Part shown: positions 41,807-53,208 of the stretch, piece after piece
Layout: every line of letters begins with the position of its first letter
Numbering within the stretch: the first letter of the stretch is position 1
Assembly: GCA_027563935.2 (NCBI GenBank)
Contig: CM050454.1
Span: forward strand, 51,054,596-51,118,595
Direction: 5' to 3'
Length of the DNA: 64,000 nt
Source of the DNA: Costus lasius
Taxonomy: Eukaryota > Streptophyta > Magnoliopsida > Zingiberales > Costaceae
The notes under the pieces: generated by a model
The model's database searches: none
What the model was told of the DNA's origin: nothing
What the model saw: only the letters and a program-made list of their open reading frames with translations
Position numbers and translations under genes: made by a program

Positions 41807-43516
41807 TGTTGGGGTATGCCCTTAAGGCTAATGTTTGAGGCCTGTGGGATTGTAATAAGTATCATGTAATAAACTCTTGTGTTTATAAAGGCATGGTTAT
41901 TATTCAGGTTGTTACCTTGTCTGCTGTAATAAGTGTACTTCTGAATAATGTCTCAAAGCTGTTCAGCTAGGCTGACAGGCTATATGTCCTTAGTCGAGAT
42001 ATCTTGGTGAACCTGAGACAGCCTTGATATGATTGAGACTAATATGTGTGCTAATCTTATAGGATGCTTCGAGCATGGAATAAGATGTAGACTCATGGGT
42101 ACATTGGATGTACTGGACAGACCCTACTGGGATATTCCATTGCTTGTCACAATGTGAATGATCCTTGTAAGCAGCAAGTGGCACATGTCCTTTGACTTGA
42201 GATCACTTGTGTTTCTAAATGATGATTGTCATTGTTTTGAGGTAGTTCAATATCATTTGAAACATAATGGTTATAGACTATCTTGGATGGTGAGCTTGAG
42301 TCAGGTTAGGGCACTTGTGATAGATAAAGGATTGCCGTCTCCTTGTTTAAGGAGTGTGATGTTCTAAAGGCCCCCCCCCCTGTATGAGAAGATTGAGATA
42401 GTGTATGGCCATACCCAGATGACTGTGTTCATCTGATCTAATCATGCTCATCGTATTGGAGTTACAGGCTTGACATGCTTGTCCAATAAGAACATCCAGT
42501 GGCAAAGGAAACATGCATGCCTCGTGAGTTTGATTCACACTTGTGCTATGGTTTGGGTGTAGTCTTGGAAGACTCTTTCCTTTATATCGGGAGACAGTGA
42601 TGTGTTGCTAGATACCCCTCACTGATCGTGATAACGAAAGTTATCGTTACCGACATTTAAAGGAAACCCTTAGGGTCGCACAATTTGGTGATATGGCTTG
42701 CTTAAGTCAGATCGTGTGGACTGAATTGTTTCGGTTCAGTTTAAAGGGATTTAATCTCTGATTGTAAGTGAGATCTGGTCTGATCGTGTTTGATTGATTA
42801 GGGCTTTAGATCGGTAAGCTTCGATCGAGAGAGATGATGCTAGATCGATGCGATCAGAAGCGTCAGATGATGAATGGTCAGATCTTGGACTTTGGGGTCT
42901 AATTTGATCTAGACTTAATGCTTGGGCTGATTTGGTTTCGCTATTGAACCAAGGGTATTGAACCGGCTCATGGGTTGAGCGCATGGTTCAAGAGGGAGAA
43001 GGAGTTGCGTTTGGTTCATGGAGACATGAATGCATGAACGCATACTCTTAATGGTTGCCATTTTTGGAAAGTTCCAAAATGAAAACGCATATGCGTTCAT
43101 GGCTTGAAGTCTCCCTAATGTTTTTCGGTTACACCTCTCTCTTGTTGCTTGGAGGAAACGATTTTTTGCTCTCGAGCAAGTGAGGGTGTTGACGAGAAGA
43201 GGAGGAACCGGCCAAGCAAAAGGAAGTCTTCATCTCTTCCCTACACTCGATCATTGACATCTTGGCACTTTTGCTAGCACAAGAGGTGCGCAAGTTGGGA
43301 GTCTTCATCGCCTTTGTGTGTGAACTTTTGGAGGAGATCAAAGTTGCTCTCTTCTTCCAAGCCGACCTCCAATCTATGGCTATGGTATAGATCTAAACTC
43401 ATAGCTTCAAGTTGATCATATGGTTGTCATATACGATCTTTTAGAAACCCTCTTTCCGTCATGCATGCTAGATGCGCATGTTTAGGGTTTCACCCCCTTA
43501 ATAAGGGTTTCTTTCA
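41807..43516 (+). repeat. B 3' LTR, with adjoining polypurine tract
   Basis: Nearly identical to 34319-36027. The priming tract AAGTGCAAGTGGGAGAT lies at 41790-41806. It also carries the ATG-donor unit (about 43376-43384), now facing A's pol. Confidence 0.95.
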
Positions 43517-43521
43517 CTAAA

Positions 43522-45556
43522 CCGAGTGCCATCCAAGGCCGTTTCAAAGACTCCATATGAGTTATGGTATGGGAAACAGCCGAGCTTGACATTTATTAAG
43601 ATCTGGGGTTGCGAGGCTTATGTCAAAAAGCTCGCCTCTTGGAAACTGGAGAGTAGATCTGAGAAATGTATCTTTGTCGGTTACCCTAAAGAAACTAAGG
43701 GTTATTATTTCTACGATCCCAAAGAGAACAAAGTATTTGTTGCTCGGACGGCTATTTTTCTTGAGAAGGAATTTCTTCTACAAGAGGCCAGTGGGAGAGA
43801 AATAAAGCTGGATGAGAATCCAGATGAAGGACAAAGTAGTCAAGCACAGTTGGATGAGCCTGAGCCAGTAGATCAGGTTACTGAACAACCTGAGGCTCAG
43901 ATATCACGGGAACCGCGAAGATCGGGAAGGATCCGTCGACAGCCTGAGCGCTATGACGGAGTCTACATCATTGATAATGATGAACCCCTCACCTATGCGG
44001 ATGCGGTCAGTGGACCGGAGTCAGCTAGATGGCTTGATGCTATGCGAGCCGAGATGGACTCCATGTCAGATAACCAAGTCTGGGATTTGGTTGATCCGCC
44101 TCCGGGAGTAATCCCTATAGGCTGTAAATGGATCTTCAAGAAGAAGATAGACATGGATGGTAACGTGGTTACCTATAAAGGCAGGCTAGTTGCGAAAGGT
44201 TTCAAACAAATCTACGGGATAGATTATGATGAAACTTTCTCTCCTGTAGCCATGTTCAAGTCTATTCGGATTATTCTTGCGATAGCGGCATATTATGATT
44301 ATGAGATCTGGCAGATGGATGTGAAGACCGCTTTCCTTAATGGAAAATTAGAAGAGGATGTGTATATGACACAACCTGAAGGTTTCACTAATCCATCGGA
44401 TCGTCATAAAATATGCAAATTAAAGAAGTCCATTTATGGACTTAAACAAGCATCGCGAAGCTGGAATATTCATTTTGATGAATCAATCTGTAAGTTTGGT
44501 TTCATCAAGAATGAAGATGACCCGTGTGTATATAAGAGGTTTAGTGGGAGCGTGATTACTTTCCTAGTCCTCTACGTCGATGTTATCTTGATCATTGGAA
44601 ACGATATTCCTGAACTGCATGCTGTCAAAGCATGGTTAAGAAAATGTTTCCAGATGAAAGATTTAGGAGAAGCAGCCTATGTATTAGGTGTGAAGATCTA
44701 CAGAGATAGATCTAAGAGGCTTCTCGGGCTGTGCCAGAGTACTTACATCGATAAAGTCCTGGAGAGATTCCATTTAGAAAATTCTAAAAGAGGATATCTT
44801 CCAGTCAGACATGGTCTGAATCTTTCAAAGAGTCAGTGTCCACAAACACAGACTGAGAAAGATGAAATGGACAATACGCCTTATGCTTCGGCTATTGGGT
44901 CCATTATGTATGCGATGTTGTGTACTCGCCCAGATGTTGCTTACGGGTTAAGCGTGACCAGTCGATTCCAAAGTAATCCAGGTAAGGCACACTGGATTGC
45001 AGTCAAGAACATTTTAAAATATCTTCGGAGGACCAAAGATATGTTCTTGATATATGGAGGTCAGGAAGAACTCAGTATTGAAGGATATACTGACGCTTCG
45101 TTCCAATCTGACCAGGATGATTTTCGATCGCAATCAGGCTATGTTTTTAGCTTGAATGGAGGAGCAGTGGTGTGGAAAAGTTTCAAACAGTCAATTGTTG
45201 CTGATTCCACAACAGAAGCCGAGTATGTTGCAGCCTCGGAAGCATCCAAGGAGGCAGTCTGGATTCGTAAGTTCGTTCAGGAACTTGGTGTTGTTCCTTC
45301 GAGTGCAGATCCATTGGTTATCTTCGGTGATAACACTGGAGCTATAGCTCAAGCAAAGGAACCACGGTCACACTAGAAGTCCAAGCACATACAGAGAAGG
45401 TTTCACTTGATCCGGGAGATCATTGATCGTGGCGAGATCAAAATCTGCAAGGTTCATACAGATGACAATCTAGCTGACCCGCTTACTAAGCCTCTGGCGC
45501 AGCAGAAGCATGAGAAGCACTGTAATAATATGGGTTTGAGATTTCTCAGCCATTAG
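43522..45556 (+). pseudogene. A gag-pol, second part: integrase end, RT, RNase H
   Basis: It continues the frame of 32433-34318 after B and its target copy. Reads RVPSKAVSKTPYELWYG, integrase C-terminal FVGYPKETKGYYFYDP, linker REPRRSGRIRRQ, RT with KWIFKKK and QMDVKTAFLNG. The catalytic box at about 44571-44583 is YVDV, not YVDD, because GAT became GTT; this alone should kill polymerase activity. RNase H has YTDASF and STTEAEYVAA. A TAG at 45374 (CAG in B and D) precedes the end, and the normal stop is 45554-45556. Confidence 0.92.
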
Positions 45557-45576
45557 ATTAAGTGCAAGTGGTAGAT

Positions 45577-47276
45577 TGTTGGGGTATGCCCTTAAGGCTA
45601 ATGTTTGAGGCCTTGGGATTATTTCAGTATCATGTATAAACTCTACGTTTATAAAGGCAATGGTTGTTATTCAGGTTGTTACATCATCTGCTGCAATATG
45701 TATACTTCTGAATAATGTCTCAATGCTGTTCAGCTTGGCTGACATGCAGTTTTGTCCTTAGTCGAGATATCTTGGTGAACATGAGACAGCCTTGATATGA
45801 TTAAGACTAATATGTGTTCTAATCTTATAGGCTGCTTCGAGCATGGAATAAGATGTAGACTCATGGGTACATTGGATGTACTGGACAGACCCTACTTGGG
45901 ATATTCAATTGCTTGTCACAATGTGAATAATCCTTATAAGCAAACAAGTGGCATATTTCCTCTAACTTGAGATCACTTGTGTTTCTAAATGATGATTGGC
46001 ATTGTTTTGAGGTAGTTCAATATCATTTGAAACATAATGGTTATAGACTATCTTGGATAATGAGCATGAGTCATATTAGGGCACTAGTGATAGATATAGG
46101 ATTGCCGTCTCCTTGTTTGGAGTGTGATGTTCTATAGGGGCCCCCTGGATGAGATGATTGAGAAAGTGTATGGCCATACCCAGATGACTATGTTCATCTG
46201 ATCTAATCATTCTCATCATATTGGAATTACAGGCTTGACACGCTTGTCCAATAAGAACGTCCAGTGGCAAAGGAAACACATATGCCTAGTGAGTTGGGTT
46301 CACACTTGTGCTATGGTTTGGGTGTAGTCTTGGAAGACTCTTTCCTTTAAATTGAGAGACAGTGATGTGTTGCTAGATACCCCTCACTGATCGTGATAAC
46401 GTGAGTTATCGTTACCGACATTTAAAGGAAACCCTTAGGGTCGCACAATTTGATGATATGGCTTACTTAAGTCAGATCGTGTGGACTGAATTATTCTGTT
46501 TCAGTTTAAAGGAGTTTAAACTCTGATTGTAAGTGAGATCTGGTCTGATCATGTTTGATTGATTAGGGCTTGAGATCGGTAAGCTTCGATCGAGAGAATT
46601 GATGCTAGATCGGTGGGATCAAGAGCATCAAGAGATGAATGGTTAGATCTTGAACCTTATGGTTTAATTTGATCTAGACCAATGCTTGGCTTAATTTGGT
46701 CTTTGAACCAAATCTAATTGAACCGGCTCATCATGTGAGCGCATGGTTCAATGGGAGATAAAGTGGCGATCGGTTTAATTGTGTAAACGCATGAGCGTTA
46801 AGGGGTTTGCTATTTTTGGAAGTTGGTTTTCCAAAATAGAGTAACGCTTCCACGTTTGGGCATAACACCTCACGTTCGAGGGCATTACTCTTTGCTCACT
46901 CGCCTCTTCCTCTTGACGACGCTCCTCTTTCGGTGATCTTCTTCACGCAAAGAGAGGGAGTTCGAAAGCCAAGAAAAGCATCTCATCTCCTTCACACGGT
47001 TAGGAGACTTGGAGAACTTTGCTAGCACAAAGATCGACAAGGAGTAGGCGATCATACATCTTGTGTGCGCATGCTTTGGAGGAGAGCCACATCGCCCTCT
47101 TGCTTCCAAGTCGCCATCTAAGAAATGGCATTGGTATGTTTTTCGTTTGATCTATACAAGTTCATGAAGTTGATCATATATTCATGCATGCGATTCCTTA
47201 AGAAACCCAAGCTTCCGCTATGCAAAAATATTCTACATGCGCATATTAGGGTTTCTCCCCCTTAGGGGAACCTTCA
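45577..47276 (+). repeat. A 3' LTR
   Basis: 1700 bases, preceded by AAGTGCAAGTGGTAGAT (45560-45576). I count about 17 substitutions against the 5' LTR. It holds the ATG-donor unit at 47125-47133, pointing out into the flanking G1 sequence. Confidence 0.93.
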
Positions 47277-47499
47277 CACTGAGTGAGGGTCGGTCGTCTG
47301 CGAGCTTAGACCGGAGTTCCACCACGTGGTCCGAGAGGTCCTGGACCATGGTCATAAGGTGCTGAATCATGACTTCCATCGCTTCAAAGCGTGTGGACAG
47401 TGATTCGATCGACTCTACCCTAGATGGAGTACCTTCTTTGTTCGTTGCGGGCACTTGGGAAGTGGGATTCTGGTAAGGTGCTCCTAATCTAGTTGTCAT
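47277..47499 (-). pseudogene. G1 gag, N-terminal part
   Basis: Minus strand, ATG at 47499 (MTTRLGAPYQNP). The reading SIESLSTRFEAMEVMIQHLM and VQDLSDHVVELRSKLADD is a helical, probably coiled-coil segment, common at the start of chromoviral gag. It is cut at 47277 by A and continues at 28954. No breaks are visible in this piece. Confidence 0.75.
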
Positions 47500-47649
47500 G
47501 ATGTAGGGTATGCGATATGTATGCTGAAAATAAATCTGAAAGAACCGATATGTTATGCAGTGGAGAGATCAACTGAGCTAGACAAGAGTTAGCTCCAATC
47601 TCGCTCTGATACCAAAATGATGCAGCGGAACTTATGGGAGGGATGGTCC
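47500..47649 (-). other. G1 leader, primer site and LTR stub
   Basis: On the minus strand the primer site TGGTATCAGAGC (initiator tRNA-Met) is at 47614-47603. The LTR end, TGATGCAGCGGAAC on the plus strand, starts at 47618 and is cut after 32 bases by C at 47650. The remainder of this LTR is not in the window as far as I can see. Confidence 0.75.
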
Positions 47650-49312
47650 TGTTAGGGTATGCCCTTAAGGCTATTGTTTGAGGCCTTGGGCTTTTTCAGT
47701 ATCATGTATAAACAATATATATATGTTTTTGAAGGCATTCGTTGTTATTCAGATTGTTACATAATCTGCTGCTATATGTATACTTCTGAGTAATGTCTCA
47801 ATGATGTTCAGTTTAGCTGACATTCAGTATTGTCCTTAGTCGAGATATCTTGGTGAACGTGAGACAGCCTTGGTATGATTGAGACTAATATGTGTTCTAA
47901 TCTTATAGGATGCTTCAAGCATGGAATAAGATTTAGACACATAGGTGCATTGGATGTACTGGACTGACCCTTCTCAGGATATTCAATTGTTTGTCACAAT
48001 GTGAATAATCCTTGTATGCAAGCAAGTGGCATATTCCCTCTGACTTGAGATCACTTGTGTTTCTAAGTGATGATTGGCATTATCTTGAGGTAGTTCCATA
48101 TCATTTGAAAGATAATGATTAAGGATTATCTTGGATAGTGGGCATGAGTCATGTTAGGGTACTTGTGATAGATATAGGATTGCCTCTCCTGGTTGGAATG
48201 TGATGTTCTAAGGGGCCCTATGGATGAAATGGTTGAGAATGTGTATGGCCATACCCAGACGACTATGTTCATCTGATCTAACCATTTTCATCATGTTGGA
48301 ATCATAGGCTTGACACGCTTGTCCGACGAAAACATCCAGTGGCAAAGGGAAACATGTATGCCAAGTGAATGAGGTTCACACTTGTGCTGTGGTTTGGGAG
48401 TAGTCTTGGAAGACTCTTTCCTTCATATTGGAAGACAGTGATGTGTTGCTAGATACCTCTCTCTGGTTGTGATAACGTAAGTTATCATTACCGACATTGA
48501 AGGAAACCCTTAGGGTCGCACAATTTGATGATATGGCTTACTTATGTCAGATCGTGTGGACTGGAATTATTCTAGTTCAGTTTAAAGGAATTTAAGCTCT
48601 GATTAAAAGTGAGATCTAGTCTAATCATGTTTGATTGATTAGGACATGTGATCGGTAAGCTTTGATCGGAGGATTGATGCTTGATCGTAAAGATCAAGAG
48701 TTCAATATGATGTGTGGTTAGATCTTGAGCCATTTGGTTCAAAGAAGATTATAACCAGGGCTGGTTTGATTTGGCACTTGAACCAAATTGAGATTGAACC
48801 GGTTCACTTGTGAACGGATGGTTCAATTCAAAGAGGAGTTTTCGATCATTTAAAGGGGAGTTATGGAGGGAGTTACATATTCGGTTCTTACCATATGTGG
48901 TGGCCGAATTTTTCCCTTTTGGGTATCCACGGTTTTTCGAAGGCTCCTCTCGCTTCCTCCTCTCTTCGCTCTCTCGTGTGGATCATCTTCACGCAAGGAA
49001 GAGAAGTTCGACCAGCCAAGGGGACACACATAATCCTTTCCAAGAGACGATCAAGACTCCTTCGTGTCTTTGCTAGCACAAGGAACACAAGGAAGAAAGT
49101 CTTTGTCATCTTGTGTGTGACATCTTTGGAGAAGAGGCACTCGCCCCTTTCATCTTCCAAGTCGCCTCTCACATCATGGCACAGGTAATACTCTAACTTG
49201 TTCTATACAAGTTATACAAGGTTGATCATGTGCTCATGTCATGCGATTCTATGGATTCCTAGTTTTGCTATGAATTTTTCATTGAAGTCACTTGTGACCT
49301 AGGTTTCCTTTT
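47650..49312 (+). repeat. C 5' LTR
   Basis: About 1.66 kb, aligned along its length with A, B and D LTRs. Its 3' end near CCTTTTA is eroded, so the exact edge is uncertain by a few bases. The ATG-donor unit is kept at 49176-49184. Confidence 0.85.
49176..49184 (+). CDS. C putative gag exon 1 in the LTR (ATG GCA CAG)
   Basis: CAG followed by GTAATA is the strongest donor of the set. Unspliced reading stops after six codons (ATG GCA CAG GTA ATA CTC TAA). Splicing to 61473 enters gag in frame. Confidence 0.68.
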
Positions 49313-51528
49313 AGTGGTATCAGAGGAGGTTTTCTGACTTGATGCATATGGTTGCCTTCTTGTGATCCATGCTTGAGTTCTTGGGTAGATCTTGTTTATG
49401 TTCACATGCGACTACATGATGAACAGTTAACATAAATAGCTTGCGCATGTGATGTTAGATGAATCTTTGCATACATAGTTTGCGCAGATATCATAGTTGT
49501 TTTTTCAAACAAAATTATCTTCATGCGCGACTCCACTAGATCTATCTATGCGCCTACTTCAAACACTTAGACGGGTTAACAGTTTTGAAGTCGTTAGTCA
49601 AGTATGGACCCAACAGCCTAATCAGACTATCTGACAGCCTGGATGGGCGGCTGGATAGCACCTGTGCGCAAGCTGTACAGGTGGCTATAAGCCGACTGCA
49701 GAAGGGCATGTAGCGATGTCTGTTTGAGGCGCCTAGTGAACGATCATGATTATGGCCCGGGGTCACACCCGCTTGCCGGAAATCATGTGGGACGTTCAGC
49801 TCTTAAGGCATGCATCGTCGACCATTGGGTCGACGCAAGTCAGTTATGACTGGGTGCATGCAAGGGCAGTGGGTCTGACTTGGTCTGACGAGTGGATATC
49901 TATTAATGGACCGTTGTAAGGTAGTGGGGCACATAAGGAAATAAAATTGATGCCATGGGTTTTTATATGGTCCAGGGATTCCCAACATTGGTATCAGAGG
50001 AATCTTACGAGGCCTGTAGGTATACTTTTCTACATGCGCCTACCCCATGTCATGAAAATTGTTTAAAAAATTTTATGCTATGAATTTTCTGTTGAAAATT
50101 AATTTCTTTTGATTTTCGCCTCTTAATCATCTTCTAGTTTTGTTTTCATCACATCTAGGATAGACCCTATGTGGAAGAACTCACTCCTCCTTGCGCTTGT
50201 GGGACAGGCCCATGGCGCAAGACCCATAGGAGATTATCGGGGCAAGGTGATTGTCCTAATCTATATGGGGTAAGGATTGCACGGGAAGGCTGCACTTTGT
50301 AGACTTATGAGGGGCGAAATACTATAGAATGATGATATAGAATAGCTGAAAATTAATCGAAAGAGTTTTATGAAAAATTAAAAGTGATTACTTGTTGATT
50401 TTTCATAACATGTATAATTGCATGAGTAACTTTGTTTGTGCATTTATGTTGTGATCAAAGTCAAGCCCATATTAGTCATGCCTGTGATGTATCATTGTGA
50501 GGCCTGCGTGCTGATTTTCAATTTTGAATTTCAATTATGTATTGTAAATGAAGTTGAAGTTTTTGAAGACATCTCATGGCGTTTCCTTCTCTCTCCCTTG
50601 CGCATCTTTCAAGGTGGTGCAATGCATGACCTCGCCAAACCCTAGGGTGGTTTCTAGGGTTACCTAGAGGCGCATTTAAGGGGGTTGGCGGCTAGGGTTA
50701 GAGTTGGTGCACCTTACCCCTAAGATAGCGCATCCCCTAATCAGCTTGACCTTAAGTGGCTTCTAGGGTAACCTAGATGGTGCACTTGAGGGAAGAGGGC
50801 TGATCAAAGGAGACGGTGCAACCAAACATAATTAGGGGGCTGATCTTCATCCCTAGCCGAACCATGAGCCTTTCTAGGGTTTCCTAGTTGTGCATCAAGG
50901 GTTCAATGGCTGGTGATGAATGTGGCTCACCCTAAGGGGCTACCCTACATCAATAGCCGAACCATGAAGGCTTCTAGGGTCTCCTAGTGGCGCATCTATT
51001 TGTTCAAGAGATGATGGTGAAGGTTGAGCATCCTAAGGGGGTCGATCAACTTGTTTGGCCGAACCATGATGCCAACTGGGGCTTCCTAGTGGCGCATCTA
51101 ATGGTTTATGCACTGATCAGGATAGTTAGCACACCTAACCTTGGTAAGGGGCTGTTTTCTCTCTTAGCCGAGAATGAGAAGGTCCTGAGGGGCACTTTTT
51201 GTTTTCAAGGGCTGAGCAAGAGAAGAACAACACCTATACTTACCTGATGACACCTCCAAGCGAAGGGGGTGCACCTGGTGGTGGCGCACCTTGCAAGGAA
51301 GTGGCGCATCTAGCAAGCATGGTGGGACTCCTTGAGAAGGGGGCACATGGATGATTGGCCGAACCCTAGAAGGAGTCTAGGGTTTGCGAATTAGCTTCCA
51401 GGTGGAGATTTGAATTTGCCGGACCTTAGGAGGAGCCTAGGGTTTGCGAGCTGGCTTCTGGAGAAGACTCGGGCTAGCCGAACCTAAAGGGCATCTAGGG
51501 TTTCCTAAATGGTGCCTTTAGGGTTTGT
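49185..51528 (+). other. C leader, first part
   Basis: Primer site at 49315. Hairpin H0 at 49738-49797 pairs CATGATT with AATCATG, where A has CATGAGTT and AACTCATG. From about 50630 to D it is a degenerate repeat array. No gene is recognised. Confidence 0.65.
50630..51525 (+). repeat. Degenerate repeat array in C leader
   Basis: About eight imperfect copies of a block with GCCGAACCATGA, CTTCTAGGGTTTCCTAG and GGCGCATCTA, at 60-130 base spacing (near 50645, 50757, 50866, 50953, 51059, 51359, 51420, 51476). The core CTAGGGTTTCCTAG is nearly palindromic. Confidence 0.65.
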
Positions 51529-53208
51529 TGTTGGGGTATGCCCTTAAGGCTAATGTTTGAGGCCTTGGGATTATATCAGTATCATGTATAAACTCTATGT
51601 TTATAAAGGCAATGGTTGTTATTCAGGTTGTTACATTATCTGCTGCAATGTGTATACTTCTGAATAATGTCTCAATGATGTTCAGCTAGGCTGACATGCA
51701 GTGTAGTCCTTAGTCGAAATATCTTGCTGAACATGAGACAACCTTGATATGATTGAGACTAATATGTGTTCTAATCTTATAGGATGCTTTGAGCATGGAA
51801 TAAGATGTAGACTCATGGGTACATTGGATGTACTGGACAGACCCTACATAGGATGTTCAATTGCTTGTCACAATGTGAATAATCCTTGTATGCGAACAAG
51901 TGGCATACTTCCTCTGACTTGAGATCACTTGTGTTTCTAAATGATGATTGGCATTGTTTTGAGATAGTTCGATATCATTTGAAACATAATGGTTATAGAC
52001 TATCTTGGATGGTGAGCATGAGTCATGTTAGGGCGCTAGTGATAGACATAGGATTGCCATCTCCTTCATTGGAGTGTGATGTTCTAAAGGGGCCCCCTGG
52101 ATGAGATGATTGAGAAAGTGTATGGCCATACCCAGATGACTATGTTCATCTGATCTAATCATTCTCATCATATTGGAGTTACAGGCTTGACACGCTTGTC
52201 CAATAAGAACATCTAGTGGCAAAGGAAACATGTATGTCTAGTGAAATGGATTCACACTTGTGCTGTGGTTTGGGTGTAGTCTTGGAAGACTCTTTCCTTT
52301 ATATCGGGAGACAGTGATGTGTTGCTAGATACCCCTCACTGATCGTGATAACGTAAGTTATCGTTATCGACGTTTAAAGGAAACCCTTAGGGTCGCACAA
52401 TTTGATGATATGGCTTACTTAAGTCAGATCGTGTGGACTGAATTGTTTGGGTTCAGTTTAAAGGGATTTAATCTCTGATTGTAAGTGAGATCTGGTCTGA
52501 TCATGTTTGATTGATTAGGGCTTGAGATGGTAAGCTTCGATCGAGAGAATTGATGCTAGATCGGTGAGATCAGGAGCATCAGGAGATGAACGGTTAGATC
52601 TGGAGCCTTAGGGTTTAATTGTGATCTAGACCAAATGCTTGGGTTAATTGGTCTTTGAACCAAACCAAAATGAACCGGCTCATCATATGAGCGCATGGTT
52701 CAATGGGAAGAGAAAAATGCGATGGTTCACAAGGAGTGAACGCATCACACGTTGAGGGGGTTTTTCTATTTTGGGAAACCATGTTTCCAAAACATGGTCA
52801 CGCCTCACGTTCGCTCCTCTCACGCCTATTGTCGCCTCTTCCTCTCTATGCTCTCTCAACTCTCGTGTGTTGAAGGAGTTGACGACAAGGAGGTCTCGGC
52901 CAAGCAAGACATCTCTTCTTCCCTTCCATTCGATCAGGAGACTTGAAGGTCTTTGCTAGCACAAGGATCAACAAGGAGTATGTGATCTTCTTCTTGTGTG
53001 CGCATCTTCTGGAGGAGATCCCTTTCGCTCTCTTCTTCCAAGGCACCATCCAAGCAATGGCGATGGTATGACTCTTATCAATGTATACAAGTTTTAATAG
53101 TTGATCATATGACATGCGTGCAACCGATCATCTAGAAACCCTTATTTGCGCTGCCCAAAATTCTATATGCGCCACTTTAGGGTTTCGCCCCCTTTAAGGG
53201 GACTTTCA
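51529..53208 (+). repeat. D 5' LTR
   Basis: It starts TGTTGGGGTATGCCC and ends GGGGACTTTCA, followed by AT and the primer site. Confidence 0.95.
53057..53065 (+). CDS. D putative gag exon 1 in the LTR (ATG GCG ATG)
   Basis: Donor GTATGA follows; its TGA stops unspliced reading after four codons. Splicing to 55003 enters gag in frame. Confidence 0.68.

Larger units (their letters stand above)
34319..43516 (+). mobile_element. B: young, nearly intact Tork-like copia element
   Basis: 9.2 kb. LTRs 34319-36027 and 41807-43516 differ by about four substitutions and one C in a poly-C run by eye. Perfect target duplication CTAAA (34314-34318, 43517-43521). Primer site, leader, one gag-pol frame with a single nonsense codon, and AAGTGCAAGTGGGAGAT before the 3' LTR. 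It sits in A's integrase-RT linker in the same orientation. Confidence 0.96.
28955..47276 (+). mobile_element. A: Tork-like Ty1/copia element, complete, split by B
   Basis: LTRs 28955-30654 and 45577-47276, both 1700 bases, about 99% alike by eye. Target copies are CACTA (28950-28954) and CACTG (47277-47281). Initiator tRNA-Met primer site after the 5' LTR; AAGTGCAAGTGGTAGAT before the 3' LTR. Gag-pol runs in one frame with three nonsense codons and is interrupted by B after 34318. It sits in G1 gag. Confidence 0.93.

Noticed and set aside
50630..51525. TAGGGTTT strings as interstitial telomere repeats
   Set aside because: They are not in tandem with each other and lie in a larger degenerate block of a retrotransposon leader.
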